The notes under the pieces: model-generated
Told to the model about the DNA's origin: nothing
Seen by the model: only the letters and a program-made list of their open reading frames with translations
Database searches by the model: none
Made by a program: the position numbers and the translations under genes
Shown here: piece after piece, positions 24,885 to 36,469 of the stretch
Layout of the letters: each line of letters begins with the position of its first letter
Numbering within the stretch: the first letter of the stretch is position 1
Assembly (NCBI GenBank): GCA_050084985.1
Contig: JBITNC010000001.1
Location: 104,284,001-104,348,000, forward strand
Length of the DNA: 64,000 bases
Reading direction: 5' to 3'
Origin: Nageia nagi
Lineage: Eukaryota > Pinophyta

Positions 24885-26905
24885 CCTTTAACCCAATGCA
24901 TTTAACCTTAAACCCTAAACATTTAATGCTAAATATTTAACCTAAACATTATACTTTAAACTCTAAACTCTAAATCTTAAATCCTCAACCTTAAACCCTA
25001 AATCCTAAACTTGAAATCCTAAACTCTAAATCTTAAATCATAGCCCTAACCCCAAACCCTAAACCAAGTCCTTAAATTGTATACCTTAAACCTTAACCTT
25101 AAATGCTAAATATTAAACCTTATACCTTATATGTTAAATTGTAAACCCTATTCTTATACCCTAAATATTAAAGCCTATCCCTAAATCCAAAACTTTAAGC
25201 ACTAAACCTTAACCCCTAAACCTTAAACTTTAAACATTAAACCCTAAATCCTAAATATTAAACCTTAAAACCTAAACCCTAAATCCTAAACCCTAAACCC
25301 CAAATCCTAAATTGTAACACTAACCCCAAAACCTAAATTATATCCTTATCCCTATACCTTAAACCTTACCCTTAAACCTTAAACCTTAATTATTAAATCT
25401 TAAACCTTATGCCTTATACTTTAAATCCTAAAACCTACCATTTAAATCATAAAAGTTATACTTTAGTCCTAAACCTTATTAATTAAATTTTAAACCTTAC
25501 ACATTTACCCTAAACATTAAATCCTAGCCCTAAATCCTAAATTGAGTCCTTAAACCCTATACCCTAAACCTTAACCTTAAACCTTAAACATTTGACCTTA
25601 AACCTAAAATATTAATCTTTAAACCCTATACCTTATACCTTAAATCATAAACCTTAGCTTTATACTTTAAATCCTAACATTTAAATCTTAAAACTTATAC
25701 TTTATTTATAAATACTATTAGTTACACTTTAAACCTTACACATTTAAGCTCCTACCATAAATATTAAATCCTAACCCTAAACCCTAACCCCTAAACCTCA
25801 AACTCTGACCCCTAAACTTTAAACTTTAACTCCTAAACCTTAAACCTTAAACCCTAACCCCCAACCCTTAAACCCTAAACTTTAAACCTTGACCCATAAA
25901 ATATAAATTCTAAATTGTGACCCTTAAAATTTAAACCATACAAAGTTAACCTTATACCTTAAATATTAAATCCTATCCCTAAACCCTAATCCTAAACCCT
26001 AACCCCTAAGCCTTCAACCTTAAACCCTAACCTTATACTCTAAATTCTAAACTTTAAATCCTAAAACTTTTACTTTAATCTTAAACCCTCTTAATTAAAA
26101 TTTAAACTTTACATATTTAACCTTATACCCTAAACATTAAATTTTATCTTTAAACCCTAAATTGAGTTTAAACACTATACCCTAAATCTTAACCTTAAGC
26201 CTAAAATATATAACCTTAAAACCTATACTTTATACCTTAAATCATAAACCCTAACCTTATACTTTGAATCCTAACATTTAAATCCTAAACCTTATAATTT
26301 AATCCTAAAACCTATTAGTTAAACTTTAAACCTTAAACATTTAACCTTATACCATAAAATTTAAATCTTATCCCTAAACCTTAACCTTAAACCCTTAACC
26401 CTAAACAATAAACCTCAATTGTAAACCTTAAACCCTAACCCTTAACCCTTAAATATTAAACCTTAAACCCTAATATCTAAACCCTAAATCCTAACCCTTA
26501 AACCTTAAATCCTACCCCTTAAACACTAAATCCTATCCATAATATATAAACCTTAAACCTTATACTCTAAACCCTAAACCCTAAATTGTAAACCTTAACA
26601 CCTAAACCTTAAACCCTAAACCCTAGCCTTATACTCTAAATATTAATATTTATATTTTAAACCTTATATTTTAATTTTAAACCCTATTAATTAAACTTTA
26701 AAATTTACATATTTAACCTTATACCCTAAACCTTAAACCCTAAACCCTAAACCTTAAACCTTAAATTCTAACCCCTAAACCCTAAATCTTAAACCCTAAA
26801 AAATAGACCATAAACCCCAAATATTATTAATTAAACCCTAAACCCTAAACTTTAACCCTAAACATTCAAGCCCTAAACCTTTAACTCTAAATTCCATTAT
26901 TTCTA
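24885..26905 (+). repeat. Second telomere-like array, ~600-bp two-part period
   Basis: CCCTAAA-type motifs closer to the canonical plant telomere repeat than in the first array (for example AAACCCTAAACCCTAAACC near 26,735). A signature phrase of the form CCTTATACTTTAAATCCTAA, followed by CTATTAaTTAAACTTTAAACC, recurs near 25,405, 25,655, 26,030, 26,255 and 26,625. The alternating spacings (~250, 375, 225, 370) give a higher-order period of ~600-625 bp. The C-rich strand is again on plus. The A+T block TAAATTATATG of the first array is absent. Confidence 0.8.
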
Positions 26906-27490
26906 ATTATATTACTTAATGTCGAAGTAGGTTAGTGATATTATTATTGACATAATCATTGGCTTGGTGATCAATATGTCAAGGGCTAGAAGGGCTAAAT
27001 ATATTTTGTGTGATCATGAACCAATACCACCATTAATTTGTGATAGGAGAATAAATATTTCATCATCATGTGATGGAGACCATGTTGATAAAGACCAGAT
27101 AACACCATACATTCATCCTAAGAGAAAAAATATAACTTCAAATGAAAATGTGTTGTATATTATGAATGTATACTCAAATTTTATTAGATAAGTAGAAATG
27201 TAAGATTGATTACATTTTCACTACTATGAAATTATATTCATTTATTAACTAATTAATATTATGGGTAATGTTACAAAATTGTCACCAATATTCATTTTCA
27301 GAGGATGATGATGATTATGAGGTAATTAATTAGCATGCATGACTATTTAATTTCATTTTCAAATTCTTCATGAATAATTATATTATTTTTATTGATCTTT
27401 ATATTAATCCTAATAAAAATTCTTATTAACCTCAATTAATTACGTAATTGGAAGAGATAAAGAAGCCACAATGTTGTACCCAACAAGATG
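26906..27490 (+). other. Leader region before the TNP2 gene with a short open frame
   Basis: Holds a 75-codon open frame (26,964-27,191) starting MVINMSRARRAKYILCDHEP, unrecognised. It could be the first exon or N-terminal part of the transposase gene, because the sequence quality changes abruptly from array to gene-like here. Confidence 0.3.
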
Positions 27491-28069
27491 TTAATTTTCA
27501 TAAACTAAATAAATGGATGATAATATGATAAAAGGATTTAGTGACCCTATCACTCTTTATTATAGAGAATTTATTGTATGTGAGTGCTCAAGATGTAAGG
27601 GTTGGTAAAAATATCAAAGGGGAGATGTAAAAATACATTATTATGATATTGATGATCTACCAAATATAGAGGGAGCATTACGTCCTATAGTTAAGATAAA
27701 TTCCATTAGTCTAATTGAATGTACTATATGTGTTGAACATCTAAAATAGAATGTTAGGCATAAAATACCATTATATGTAGAATCATAAAATGAATATAGA
27801 GTAAAGTAATATACAAGAACAAAAAAGAAGGATGACTTCATCGATTTCTACCAAATGTTGAGCCAATCAAGCTACTAGAAGAGAGTGTTGGTGATTTACA
27901 TTTAGAGCCTAATTATGTACATTTATACAAGTCTACCTATGATCATAAGGCACATGGTGCATGGCCAAACAAAAAACCATTTCAAAAAGCTTATGAATAA
28001 TTCACTTATTATGGTCATTCATATATGATCAAACCTTGTAATATACCTAATGTGGTCATATGTTTATTT

Positions 28070-28500
28070 ATATTATGAAATGTGTGAGTTCATCCATATA
28101 CTAAAAAAGAACTACTAATGTTATTTTATGGACTAATTTACAATATAACATATTGGAGGATATTAACATCATATTGAATTAGTATGGATAAGTATGGTAT
28201 GTGTGAAAATGCAACATCACAAATAAAAAATTAAAAATATTTATACATTGATGGCCAACCAAAGATATATGGAAACATTATAGGATATATAAATAGCTCC
28301 AAAGGCACAAGTAGTCTAGGAAATTATATTTTTGTAGAATATTAAAATAATAAATATGACTTATGCCTAGAAAAATGAGAAGTTTTGTAGGTGTGGCTCC
28401 TCCTATAACTCTTACCCATGGTGCTGAGATCTTAGTGCATTACAATATCAATAAATATATTCTAGCACGTAAGAGACATATGGATTTAGTATATCCAAAT
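28070..28500 (+). pseudogene. SET-domain-like remnant within the TNP2 region
   Basis: In one frame YTKKELLMLFYG precedes YIDGQPKIYGNIIGYINSSK (near 28,235-28,300). After a frameshift come KMRSFVGVAPPITLTHGAEI and LVHYN (28,375-28,455). The order matches the second half of SET methyltransferase domains: Y-x-G loop, GN-x(3)-[FY]-INHS, then an I-x-x-G-x-E-[LI]-x(2)-DY block. The pseudoknot residues are altered (INSS for INHS; HY for DY), so it would not be expected to be active. The upstream sequence (VGDLHLEPNYVHLYKS, near 27,890) is unrecognised. It lies between the Transpos_assoc-like and Transposase_21 parts, where TNP2 proteins do not normally carry it. Gene capture by the element or an independent insertion are both possible. 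Confidence 0.5.
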
Positions 28501-29179
28501 GTATTTATTAAACTAGCACAAAAGTGTTAAGAAAAAAAAGATTGTAATAGAAACTGAATAATTTTGTCATAATAAGCATGTAGTTATGACTTTAGACTAT
28601 GTTATTTTCTAGTTTGTTGAAGAACCTTAAGGGAGGTTTCTTGTTGAAGAACCTAATTAAATTTTTACTTAAACTCATTTTACTTGTTATAGTTTGATAA
28701 TGATGTTACTTGTTCATTTTTTACTTAAACTTATGTACTTGTAAAATTTATTAACAAATACTTATTAGATATTATAAATAGTTGTTAAAGTTTTTTTTTT
28801 AATTATATTAATTATTTATAATAACTAATTTCATAGGCACATCATATTGTAGCAAATACATAAGATAAGTCAAATACAATATCTTATACACCAACTTACA
28901 TAAAAAAAAAAAAATCATTGGAAAAAAAGGAGAAAACTAAATAATATACTAAGGATGCATATGTATAATTCATGACAAATCCAAATCCAACAGCTCCTAT
29001 TCAAGTAATGAATTCAGATAGTGAAAATGATGAAAGACAATATAAAACTCATGATCAATAGAAAAGTGCAACACATGATTTATTTCAATCAATATATACA
29101 CATGAAAATGATGCAAATATAGACATGAATGATAATCCTCATACACATGATTATGTTAGAGGAGGTGATTTTGAAAATG

Positions 29180-30600
29180 ATAGCATGTATGTTGCTACCA
29201 AAATACCTTTATATATAATGGATCATGTATTTCCAAATTGGAAGTGCTCCAACTTATCATGAATATAAAAGGCCAAAAATGGATGGTAAGATATAACTAT
29301 CAATGATCTTTTGGAGTATGTATTTATTTTAATAATTTTTTCATCCTTGTTAATTTATTAGATATTTTTTAATATTTGTTTATTATATACATAATAATTT
29401 TATTATTTTGGTTGTATTATAGGTTACTAAATGAAAAGTTGCTTCTAAGTGACAATGTCATCTCTTCTTCATATAGAAACATGAAACATTTTAAAGGATG
29501 TAGGGGTATCATATGTTTCATACCATACTTGTATTAATGATTTCATATTATATAGAGGACCATATAAAAAATTGAGTGTATGTCTAAAGTGTGGTGCAAA
29601 TAGATATCGTTCAAGAATTATAGGGAATAATGTTCCTTAAAATCTTATTCGTTATCTTCCAATTATCAATAGATTCATTATAATGTATAAGTATGAGTCA
29701 CTTGCATAGTATATGGATTGGCATGCAAAAAATAGAAGTGAAGATGGTGTATTACACATTCCTAAAGATTTTATAGCAATGAAACATATAGAAAATATGT
29801 GGCCCAATAAATTTCAAGATGAACCTAGAAGTATTAGGTTGGGTATAGCAATTGATGGTGTCAATACACATTTCATACAATCATTTAATTATTTAGTATG
29901 TTCTATTGTTATAATAAATTATAACATACCTCCATGGATGTCCTTGAAAAAGAAATATTTGATGTTAACTTTTATAGTTCCTAAACCACATTAGGTGAAA
30001 AATATGGATATCTACCTTAAACAATTAATTTATGAATTGATGCAATTATGGAATGGAATTCAGAATATGATTGATATAAGTAGACTCATCCAACAAATAT
30101 CATTCATATTATATGACATACTATGTTGTATTATACATGATTATCTAGGTCTTAGTGTTTATTTAGGTATGCATATATAATTATTTTTACATTTACATGT
30201 ATAATAAAATAATAGATTATAAATATTTAATTTTATAAAATTAGATAATATTGTATTATCTGATAAAAATGTATTATATGCTTTCATACAAAAATTTGTT
30301 ATGCTTATCCACGATGTGCAAAAAATCTCATAGGAAGATATTCAAAACACTTGTAGAAGATGGAATACCTTGGCCACAAAAAAATATTTACCATTGGATC
30401 GTGAGTTTAAAAACATGAAATCATAGTTTAATGGTCAAAATGATCACACCAAAACTCCCAAATATGCATATCCTTTGGATTTGTTGGAAAAGTACCAAGA
30501 AAGTGAAGAAAAATATTAGATAAGAGCCTTTGATGAAGGTATTGTTGAAGACCCAAAGGATTTTATTATTCAAAAAGATGACTTACCTCAAGGTAAAATT
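29180..30600 (+). pseudogene. TNP2 Transposase_21 core, N-terminal part
   Basis: It starts with ATKIPLY (AxxPLY motif, 29,199) and continues through LLSDNVISSSYRNMKHFLKD-like sequence (29,440), YHTCINDFILYRGPYK (29,535) and CLKCGANRYRS (29,585). Then an uninterrupted frame (29,713-29,994) carries MDWHAKNRSEDGVLHIP, GIAIDGVNTHF and NIPPWMSLKKKYLMLTF, followed by VPKPH and, after one stop, MDIYLKQLIYELMQLWNG. These match the order WHxxxR-xDG, LGLasDGFNPF, YNLPPWxCMK, LIPGPxxPGxDIDVYLQPLxxELxxLW of the family almost position by position. Further on, KKYLPLDREFKNMK and FNGQNDHTKTP correspond to the HRRxLPxxHxxR...F(D/N)G region. It ends at DDLPQ before a GGTAAAA donor-like site. Confidence 0.85.
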
Positions 30601-30639
30601 TAATAAAATATTATATAAATATATTTATTTATTTCAAAA

Positions 30640-30840
30640 AATTCTTTGAAACAGGTCAATTAAATTATTTTATCAATTAATTTTTTTTTTATCAGAACCA
30701 ACGGGGAAATATGATATTAATCAAAAAAGAAAATTGAGCTTTGAAAGGACCTCATACACCTTTTACATCAAGATAAAAAATAAAGATTTTTTTACTCTAT
30801 CAAATATAAATAAGGTAGAGTAAATCTTTGTGATGTACAA
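30640..30840 (+). pseudogene. Possible TNP2 exon remnant before the insertion
   Basis: After an acceptor-like TTTTTATCAG the frame reads EPTGKYDINQKRKLSFE, which could correspond to the G-x-W-x-KKSIFF segment before the LPYWxDLLLRHxLDVMH block that resumes at ~38.09 kb. Weak match. Confidence 0.3.
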
Positions 30841-31479
30841 ACCATACAAAAAGTAAACATAATAGGAGATAATGATCAACATATTAATACAGCACAATGT
30901 ATTGTCCTTCCTTAAATTAGTATGTATCAAAATGAAGAATTATGTGTAAACTATATCTATCTATTTACTAGAGGCATTATAAGTAAAATCATACATCATA
31001 GCAAAACTTGTTCCATCCTAAAAGTCTCTTAAAATCATAGAAAGAGAAGTTTGATCTTAATTGTTCACAATTTTCATGAAAATAAAGAAAAAATGACTAC
31101 CCTTTGTTTGTTTCCTCGATAGGAGGTTTCATCTTTTGAAGAGGCTTGACCTTAAAGTAAAAGCTTGGATTATATTATGGTTGAGTTGATGCTTGTGTCT
31201 TATAGAATTGATCATGCTAGTAGTCTCAAAGCATGACCTCCTCTAGATCAAAGAAGTCCTAATCCCATTACATATTTAGCTTTTGATGGTTGAACTTGTA
31301 AAACCTCATATAGCTTCCTCTAGATTTATTCTGTTTTTATCCTAGTATATCTCTAAGTTCCATATTCATACATATGGTTAAAAATGGGTATGGTTTCAAA
31401 AACCACATTAGGATTCCCTTGATATCTTTCAAATTCATGTAACATGACATTATGGATATGAATGTTTTGAGGCATGTAG

Positions 31480-32760
31480 ATTGATTAGATTTTGTGTTTT
31501 CTGCAAATGGTCAGTCTAGGGTGCCTTCTAATGATGGAAAATAAAACAATTTGAATAGTGAGAGCATTTTGTTCAATTAGGTAATATGGGGGATATTTAG
31601 AGGGTTTCATAGTGACATTGGTGGCTTGAGGGATCTCAAAATTCAAATCTTGACAAACTAGGTCCAAGATAGTAAAGGCATCTTCCTTATCTAACTGATG
31701 GGTAGAGTGATTTTTTTTTACTTTTTCTCTCTTTTTTCATAAGTGAATCTAAACCTTGAATTAGGCCTAGGTATAACATTATCATAGGGATTGTTAGGTT
31801 TGGTCAAGCTTTCAAAGACATAAGAATAAGTACTCTCTTCCCTAGTAGGAATATCAAAAATATGAATGGTTTCAAAGATTATCTTACCTTTAGCTTTCTC
31901 TAGTTGAGATATAGACCCTTTTCTTCTCCTCAAGGGTGCCTAAAACTCTTCTACTTTGTTAAGGGAATCATCTCAAGGGTATATCTTATTTTCCTCACAT
32001 GAACTTTCCTCTTCTAATTCATCTAGATTTGGTGCTTTCATGTCTTGTGTACTCCTCTTAGCATTTTGTATAGTTTTCATTATGTCATTTCATCTTCACT
32101 CCTCCTAGCATTCTTGCATAGCTTCCATGGAAAAGCATGCCTATTCCTTAGATGAGGCTATCTTTGTGCATATTTTATGAGTTGATGCTAGTAAACCATA
32201 AGCATGACTACTAGTGAAGGAGAATTGCATTTGGTATGGCCCTACACTTCTTGAGTGACACCATCGTACAAAATTGAATAAATTGAGTGAAATTGATAGG
32301 TTCTCATGGGGGTTTTAAGTGTTTCATCAAAATTATGTGAGAACCATAAAATTTAGCATGTCTCCCATCTAGAGTAATATACTTCATAAGAATCTTGTAA
32401 ATTTTGTACCATGGGTAAGTCAAACATTTTCTATAAAAAACCATCCTTTATTGCTCCAATCAAATTCACCCACCTTCAATTTTTTTGAATCTCATTAGTC
32501 TTTCATAAAAATACCTATAGCTTTAGTAATTGTTAATTCATTAGAATATATTTTATTTCCATGAATGTGACACATCCCATTGTCCTAGGTGTTAATGACA
32601 TAATCTATCAGCCTCTTATCACTTCCAATTATACATGCCTTAATGAATATATCTATTCATCCTATACATATGATTTCCCACACATCAAGGTTTTTTTTGG
32701 CCTTACTAGGATCATTTGGATTAGTGAAAACTAGTCCCTCTCCCATGTTCCTCTACTTTG
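31480..32760 (-). pseudogene. Unidentified coding remnant, minus strand
   Basis: A coherent but broken frame runs right to left. It includes IIGSDKRLIDYVIN (near 32,600), HIHGNKIYSNELTITKAIGI (near 32,510-32,570) and KLKVGEFDWSNKGWFFIENV (near 32,430-32,490). Then come APNLDELEEESSCEENKIYP (near 31,980-32,040) and two intact stretches of 71 and 60 codons (31,933-31,718: RRRKGSISQLEKAKGKIIFE; 31,667-31,485: LVCQDLNFEIPQATNVTMKP). I do not recognise the family. The acidic linker and basic C-terminal part could suit a Gag-like or element-encoded DNA-binding protein. It lies outside the LINE frames although on the same strand. Confidence 0.4.
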
Positions 32761-33289
32761 AAGGTGATCTATTCAAGAATTTTTTCTTCCCAAGCAGTGG
32801 ATTTGTATCAAAACTAACCTTTTTACTTATCTCATACTCAATGTCATAATTACTATGAAATTTGAAACAATATTATTGTCTTCTCAATTTAAATAATGTG
32901 GTCATACCATGGGATGATCTTCTCATGAGGTGTGTGAGGTACCTGTCATACAATCCATCCATGTCACATCCCTCACATTTATTTGATAATTAATCATTAA
33001 AAATAAAATATTTAAATTTTTTAGGTACTTATTTCTCCTTAAAGTACACTCTAATATTCTCAATCAATCTTGTTGATTATAATTTTGGTAATCTCTTATG
33101 CTTCAATTTCCTTATTTTCAAACATTTGATTATTCCTTTGCTTTCAAACCTACCACCACATGTTACCAAGCACCATGGTCCAACATTTCTTGTACCCTTT
33201 GGTTTTCTCCTATGGTGTCCATTGTTCTATACATTATTTTACATCTTTAGGTAAAATCCATTGTATCTTCATTATGTTACATATCATAC

Positions 33290-36200
33290 TCCAAACATTC
33301 TCTATGTACTCCTAGTGAAGGAAAATATTATCAATATCTTCTTCTTTTTAACATAGCAAACACCTATTGACCATAGTAAAACCTCTTTTTTGTAAGTTAT
33401 CTATGGTTAACAACCTTTTTCTTAGCACTAAGCATAGGAAAAAGATAATTTTGGGCATCATTTTGGCTTTCCAAATATTTTCCCATATTCTATTACCCTC
33501 ATTTTTTGTAGTAATATTTCTTAAATTTATAACTACCTCTTTCACCCTATATTTTCCAACAAACATTGATTTCTAAATAGGTTTCCCTTCCTGGTCATTG
33601 AGCTTTATCTTAGATATATTTAGTTCTTTTTATAACTATTTTAGCTTATTCACTATTTTTCCTTTGGTTGGTCTATGGATCTACCAGGTTTTAGAATCCT
33701 TATTAAAATACTAATCAATTGTACATTCCTAATGCTTTAAGGCCCAAGTAGCTCCCTATTTAAAATCCTTTATTTTAATAAGTGGCTCCTCCTTTAACCA
33801 ATCATCTTCCCACATGTAGATCTCTTTCACATTTCCTAGCTCTTGTAGTGTTGATTCTTGGATTTTTGGTGATTACTATTATACCATTCTAGAAAGGTGA
33901 TCCATAAGGTGTTATTTGAATTCTCAAGATATAGTTTTTTCCCATCATATATTTTTCCTTACATGTGTGAATCCATTCCTTTTTTTCATTATGTGCTATC
34001 TAACAAACCAATTTTCCCCTTAAGGCTTGACTTACTTGCTTCATTTTCCTCATAATTAATCCTCCTTGATTCTTTTCCATGCACACAAGATACCATCTTA
34101 CAAGGGTAATTTTTCTATTTTCTGAATCTCATGATTATAATAAATGTTTTCATATTTTTCTTTCTTATCACTATTATTTAAGGGCAATTTGAATACCATT
34201 GCATTGTAAATAGGCATGCTTTGGAGAACTAATTTAATGAGGACTAATTTACTTGCATAGCTAAGGCATTTCTCATTCCAACATGTTAGTTATTTTTGGA
34301 TTTTTTGTAGAAGTGCATCCTAGTAACAAGATTTAAGTCTTCCAACAAATAGAGGCATTATTAAGTATCTAGTTGGTAGTTCATCAATCTTGGCTCTCCA
34401 GATATTAGTTTTGATTTTCATACATGGCTAGGATTTTCTTATAGGAGGTTTCCTCCTTTCTCTTAGCTTTACCAATAAGAATTGTATCATCAAAAAATTG
34501 ATGATGAGTTTTTGCCTTATAGTTAGGAGCTAGTATTACCCCTTTCAAGATTTCCATGTTGCTAGACTATTTAATCATCCTCCATAATGCATCTACAATT
34601 ATAATAAATAGATAAGGTGAGATTAGGTCTCCTTGATTAAACCCTCTTTGGGATTTAAAGTAGCCTATTGCTTCTCCATTAATGATGATAGAAAACATTA
34701 GTGAAGATATACATTTTTGTTATCCACTTTCTCCATATTTATCCAAATCCAAATTTTTGTAATACTACATTAAAAAAAGACTAGCTTAATCTATCATAAG
34801 TCTTTTGTATATCTAGCTTAACCACCATGGTCAAATATTTCTTATTATGTATTAAATGAAGAACCTCATGCATGGTTTTATAAAACAACATTGTATAGTC
34901 TTATAGGTCCATAGTCATTGAATTCATTTTCTTCTTGTGTCTTAGGGATAAAGGGATAAAAGTATTATTCCATTATTTTAAAGTTTTTCATTTTTGAAAA
35001 ATTATTTTATAATGTACCATAGGTCCTTACCAATAATGTCTCAATTCTTTTATAAAAAAGTAGCTTGAAAACCATCCATTCTTGGATTTTGTTAGCTTCC
35101 ATGAGAAAGAATGCATGTTTGACTTCTTCTTTAGTAGTTTATTGTTGCAGTGCTTCATTTTGCTACTCTATTATATGTTTTGAAATACTTTAGTAATTTT
35201 TCTCTTGGCTATATTATTATTTCTTTGATTTGCTATTAGTAGATCTTTACAGAATCCCTCTTCTTATTTTATTTCCTTTTCTTTAAGGTTAGACCTCCAT
35301 CTATTCTCTTAATCTCATTGATCATTGTTATAACTTATTCTTCTTATGGTAGTGATTCTAAAGAACTTTCTATTTTTGTTCCCTTCTTTCAACCAAGTTG
35401 CTTTAGATGTTTATCTCTACAATTATTCCTCCTGAGAGACTATATTATAAAAATATTCAAGAAGTAATTTCTTTTTCTTATCAAGCTATAGTTCTTCTTG
35501 TAATTAGAATTTCATTCTCTATTCTTTCTAGTTTTTCTTTCATGTGATTCATTCTATGATGCACATTTTTGAAAAATTTCATGTTCCAAATCTTTAATTT
35601 TCTCTTGACTTCATCAAGTTTGTTGGCTAATCTATACATGGTTGGTCCTTCAATGTTTATCTTCCACCATTTATAAGCCTATCTTTGAATTTTGGATGAT
35701 ACCTACACATATTTTCTAATCTAAATAGGGATTTCTTCTTTATTATTTTTTTTTAGCTTGAGTTCAATTGATCTATGACATGATGAGATTCTTAATAGAA
35801 AATTCAATATGGCATTGGGAATTATCTAGCCAATATTGGGTAACTACAATTCTATCCAATATTATTTGTATAAATCTCATTCTAATCCATCTATTAGATA
35901 AGGTATCTCTATTCCTTTTTAAATTAAGATATATTAAAACATTATTATTAAGAAAATTTTTGATATCTCTCCATGATAGTAGTCATGTCTAGTCTACCAC
36001 TATATTTATCTTCTATATTGAGGGGTGTATTAAAATCTCCTCCTATAAGCCAAGACATATTTGGGAACATCTTCTTGTGATTTGATAAAAAAAAAAACCC
36101 AAAATTACCTTCTTCTTATTAAAAGATTGGGGGCATAGATATTTGACATAATAAAAGTATACTTTGAAGTCTTATAGGTAACTTTATTTGATAAACATCT

Positions 36201-36460
36201 ATTGGAGAAATAATAGATTCTTTTGGATCAACTTTAATAGGATCCAACATAATCCATAATCCACTTGCTTTTCCCACTGCAGTTATGGGCTCATACTTGG
36301 CATCCTTCCAATTCATTTTTGCTATTTTTTGTATCTTGTTTTCTTGACTTTGGTTTCTTGTATGAGCAACATTTCTAGTTTTATATCTCTCCTCAACTCC
36401 TTAGCAATCTTTTGCTTCCTAGGTACATTGCATCCTTGGATATTCTAGCATATTATGTTC
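33290..36460 (-). pseudogene. LINE ORF2: endonuclease, reverse transcriptase, Zn-binding domain
   Basis: The endonuclease starts near 36,450 (NMLEYPRMQCT, the W-N-x-[QR]-G-L region) and includes AVGKASGLWIMLDPIKVD (36,215-36,270) and SWLIGGDFNTPLN (36,018-36,056), with the catalytic GDFN motif kept. The RT has TKEEVKHAFF (near 35,120), MVVKLDIQKTYDRLS (34,781-34,830, first catalytic Asp kept) and HHQFFDDTILIGKAK (FxDD box, 34,486-34,497). The C-terminal part has IWENIWKAKMMPKIIFFLCL, then KRLLTIDNLQKRGF and VNRCLLC (33,348-33,500), the zf-RVT signature. ORF2 nicks target DNA and copies LINE RNA at the nick. Many stops make this copy non-functional. Confidence 0.8.
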
Positions 36461-36469
36461 ATCATCATC

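Noticed and set aside
6381-26905. True chromosome-end telomere
   Set aside because: The motifs are too degenerate, are broken by A+T blocks every ~630 bp, and are flanked on both sides by transposons over more than 37 kb, so this is interstitial.
33367-33576. Plus-strand open frame of 69 codons
   Set aside because: Antisense to the LINE zf-RVT region, which has clear homology on minus.
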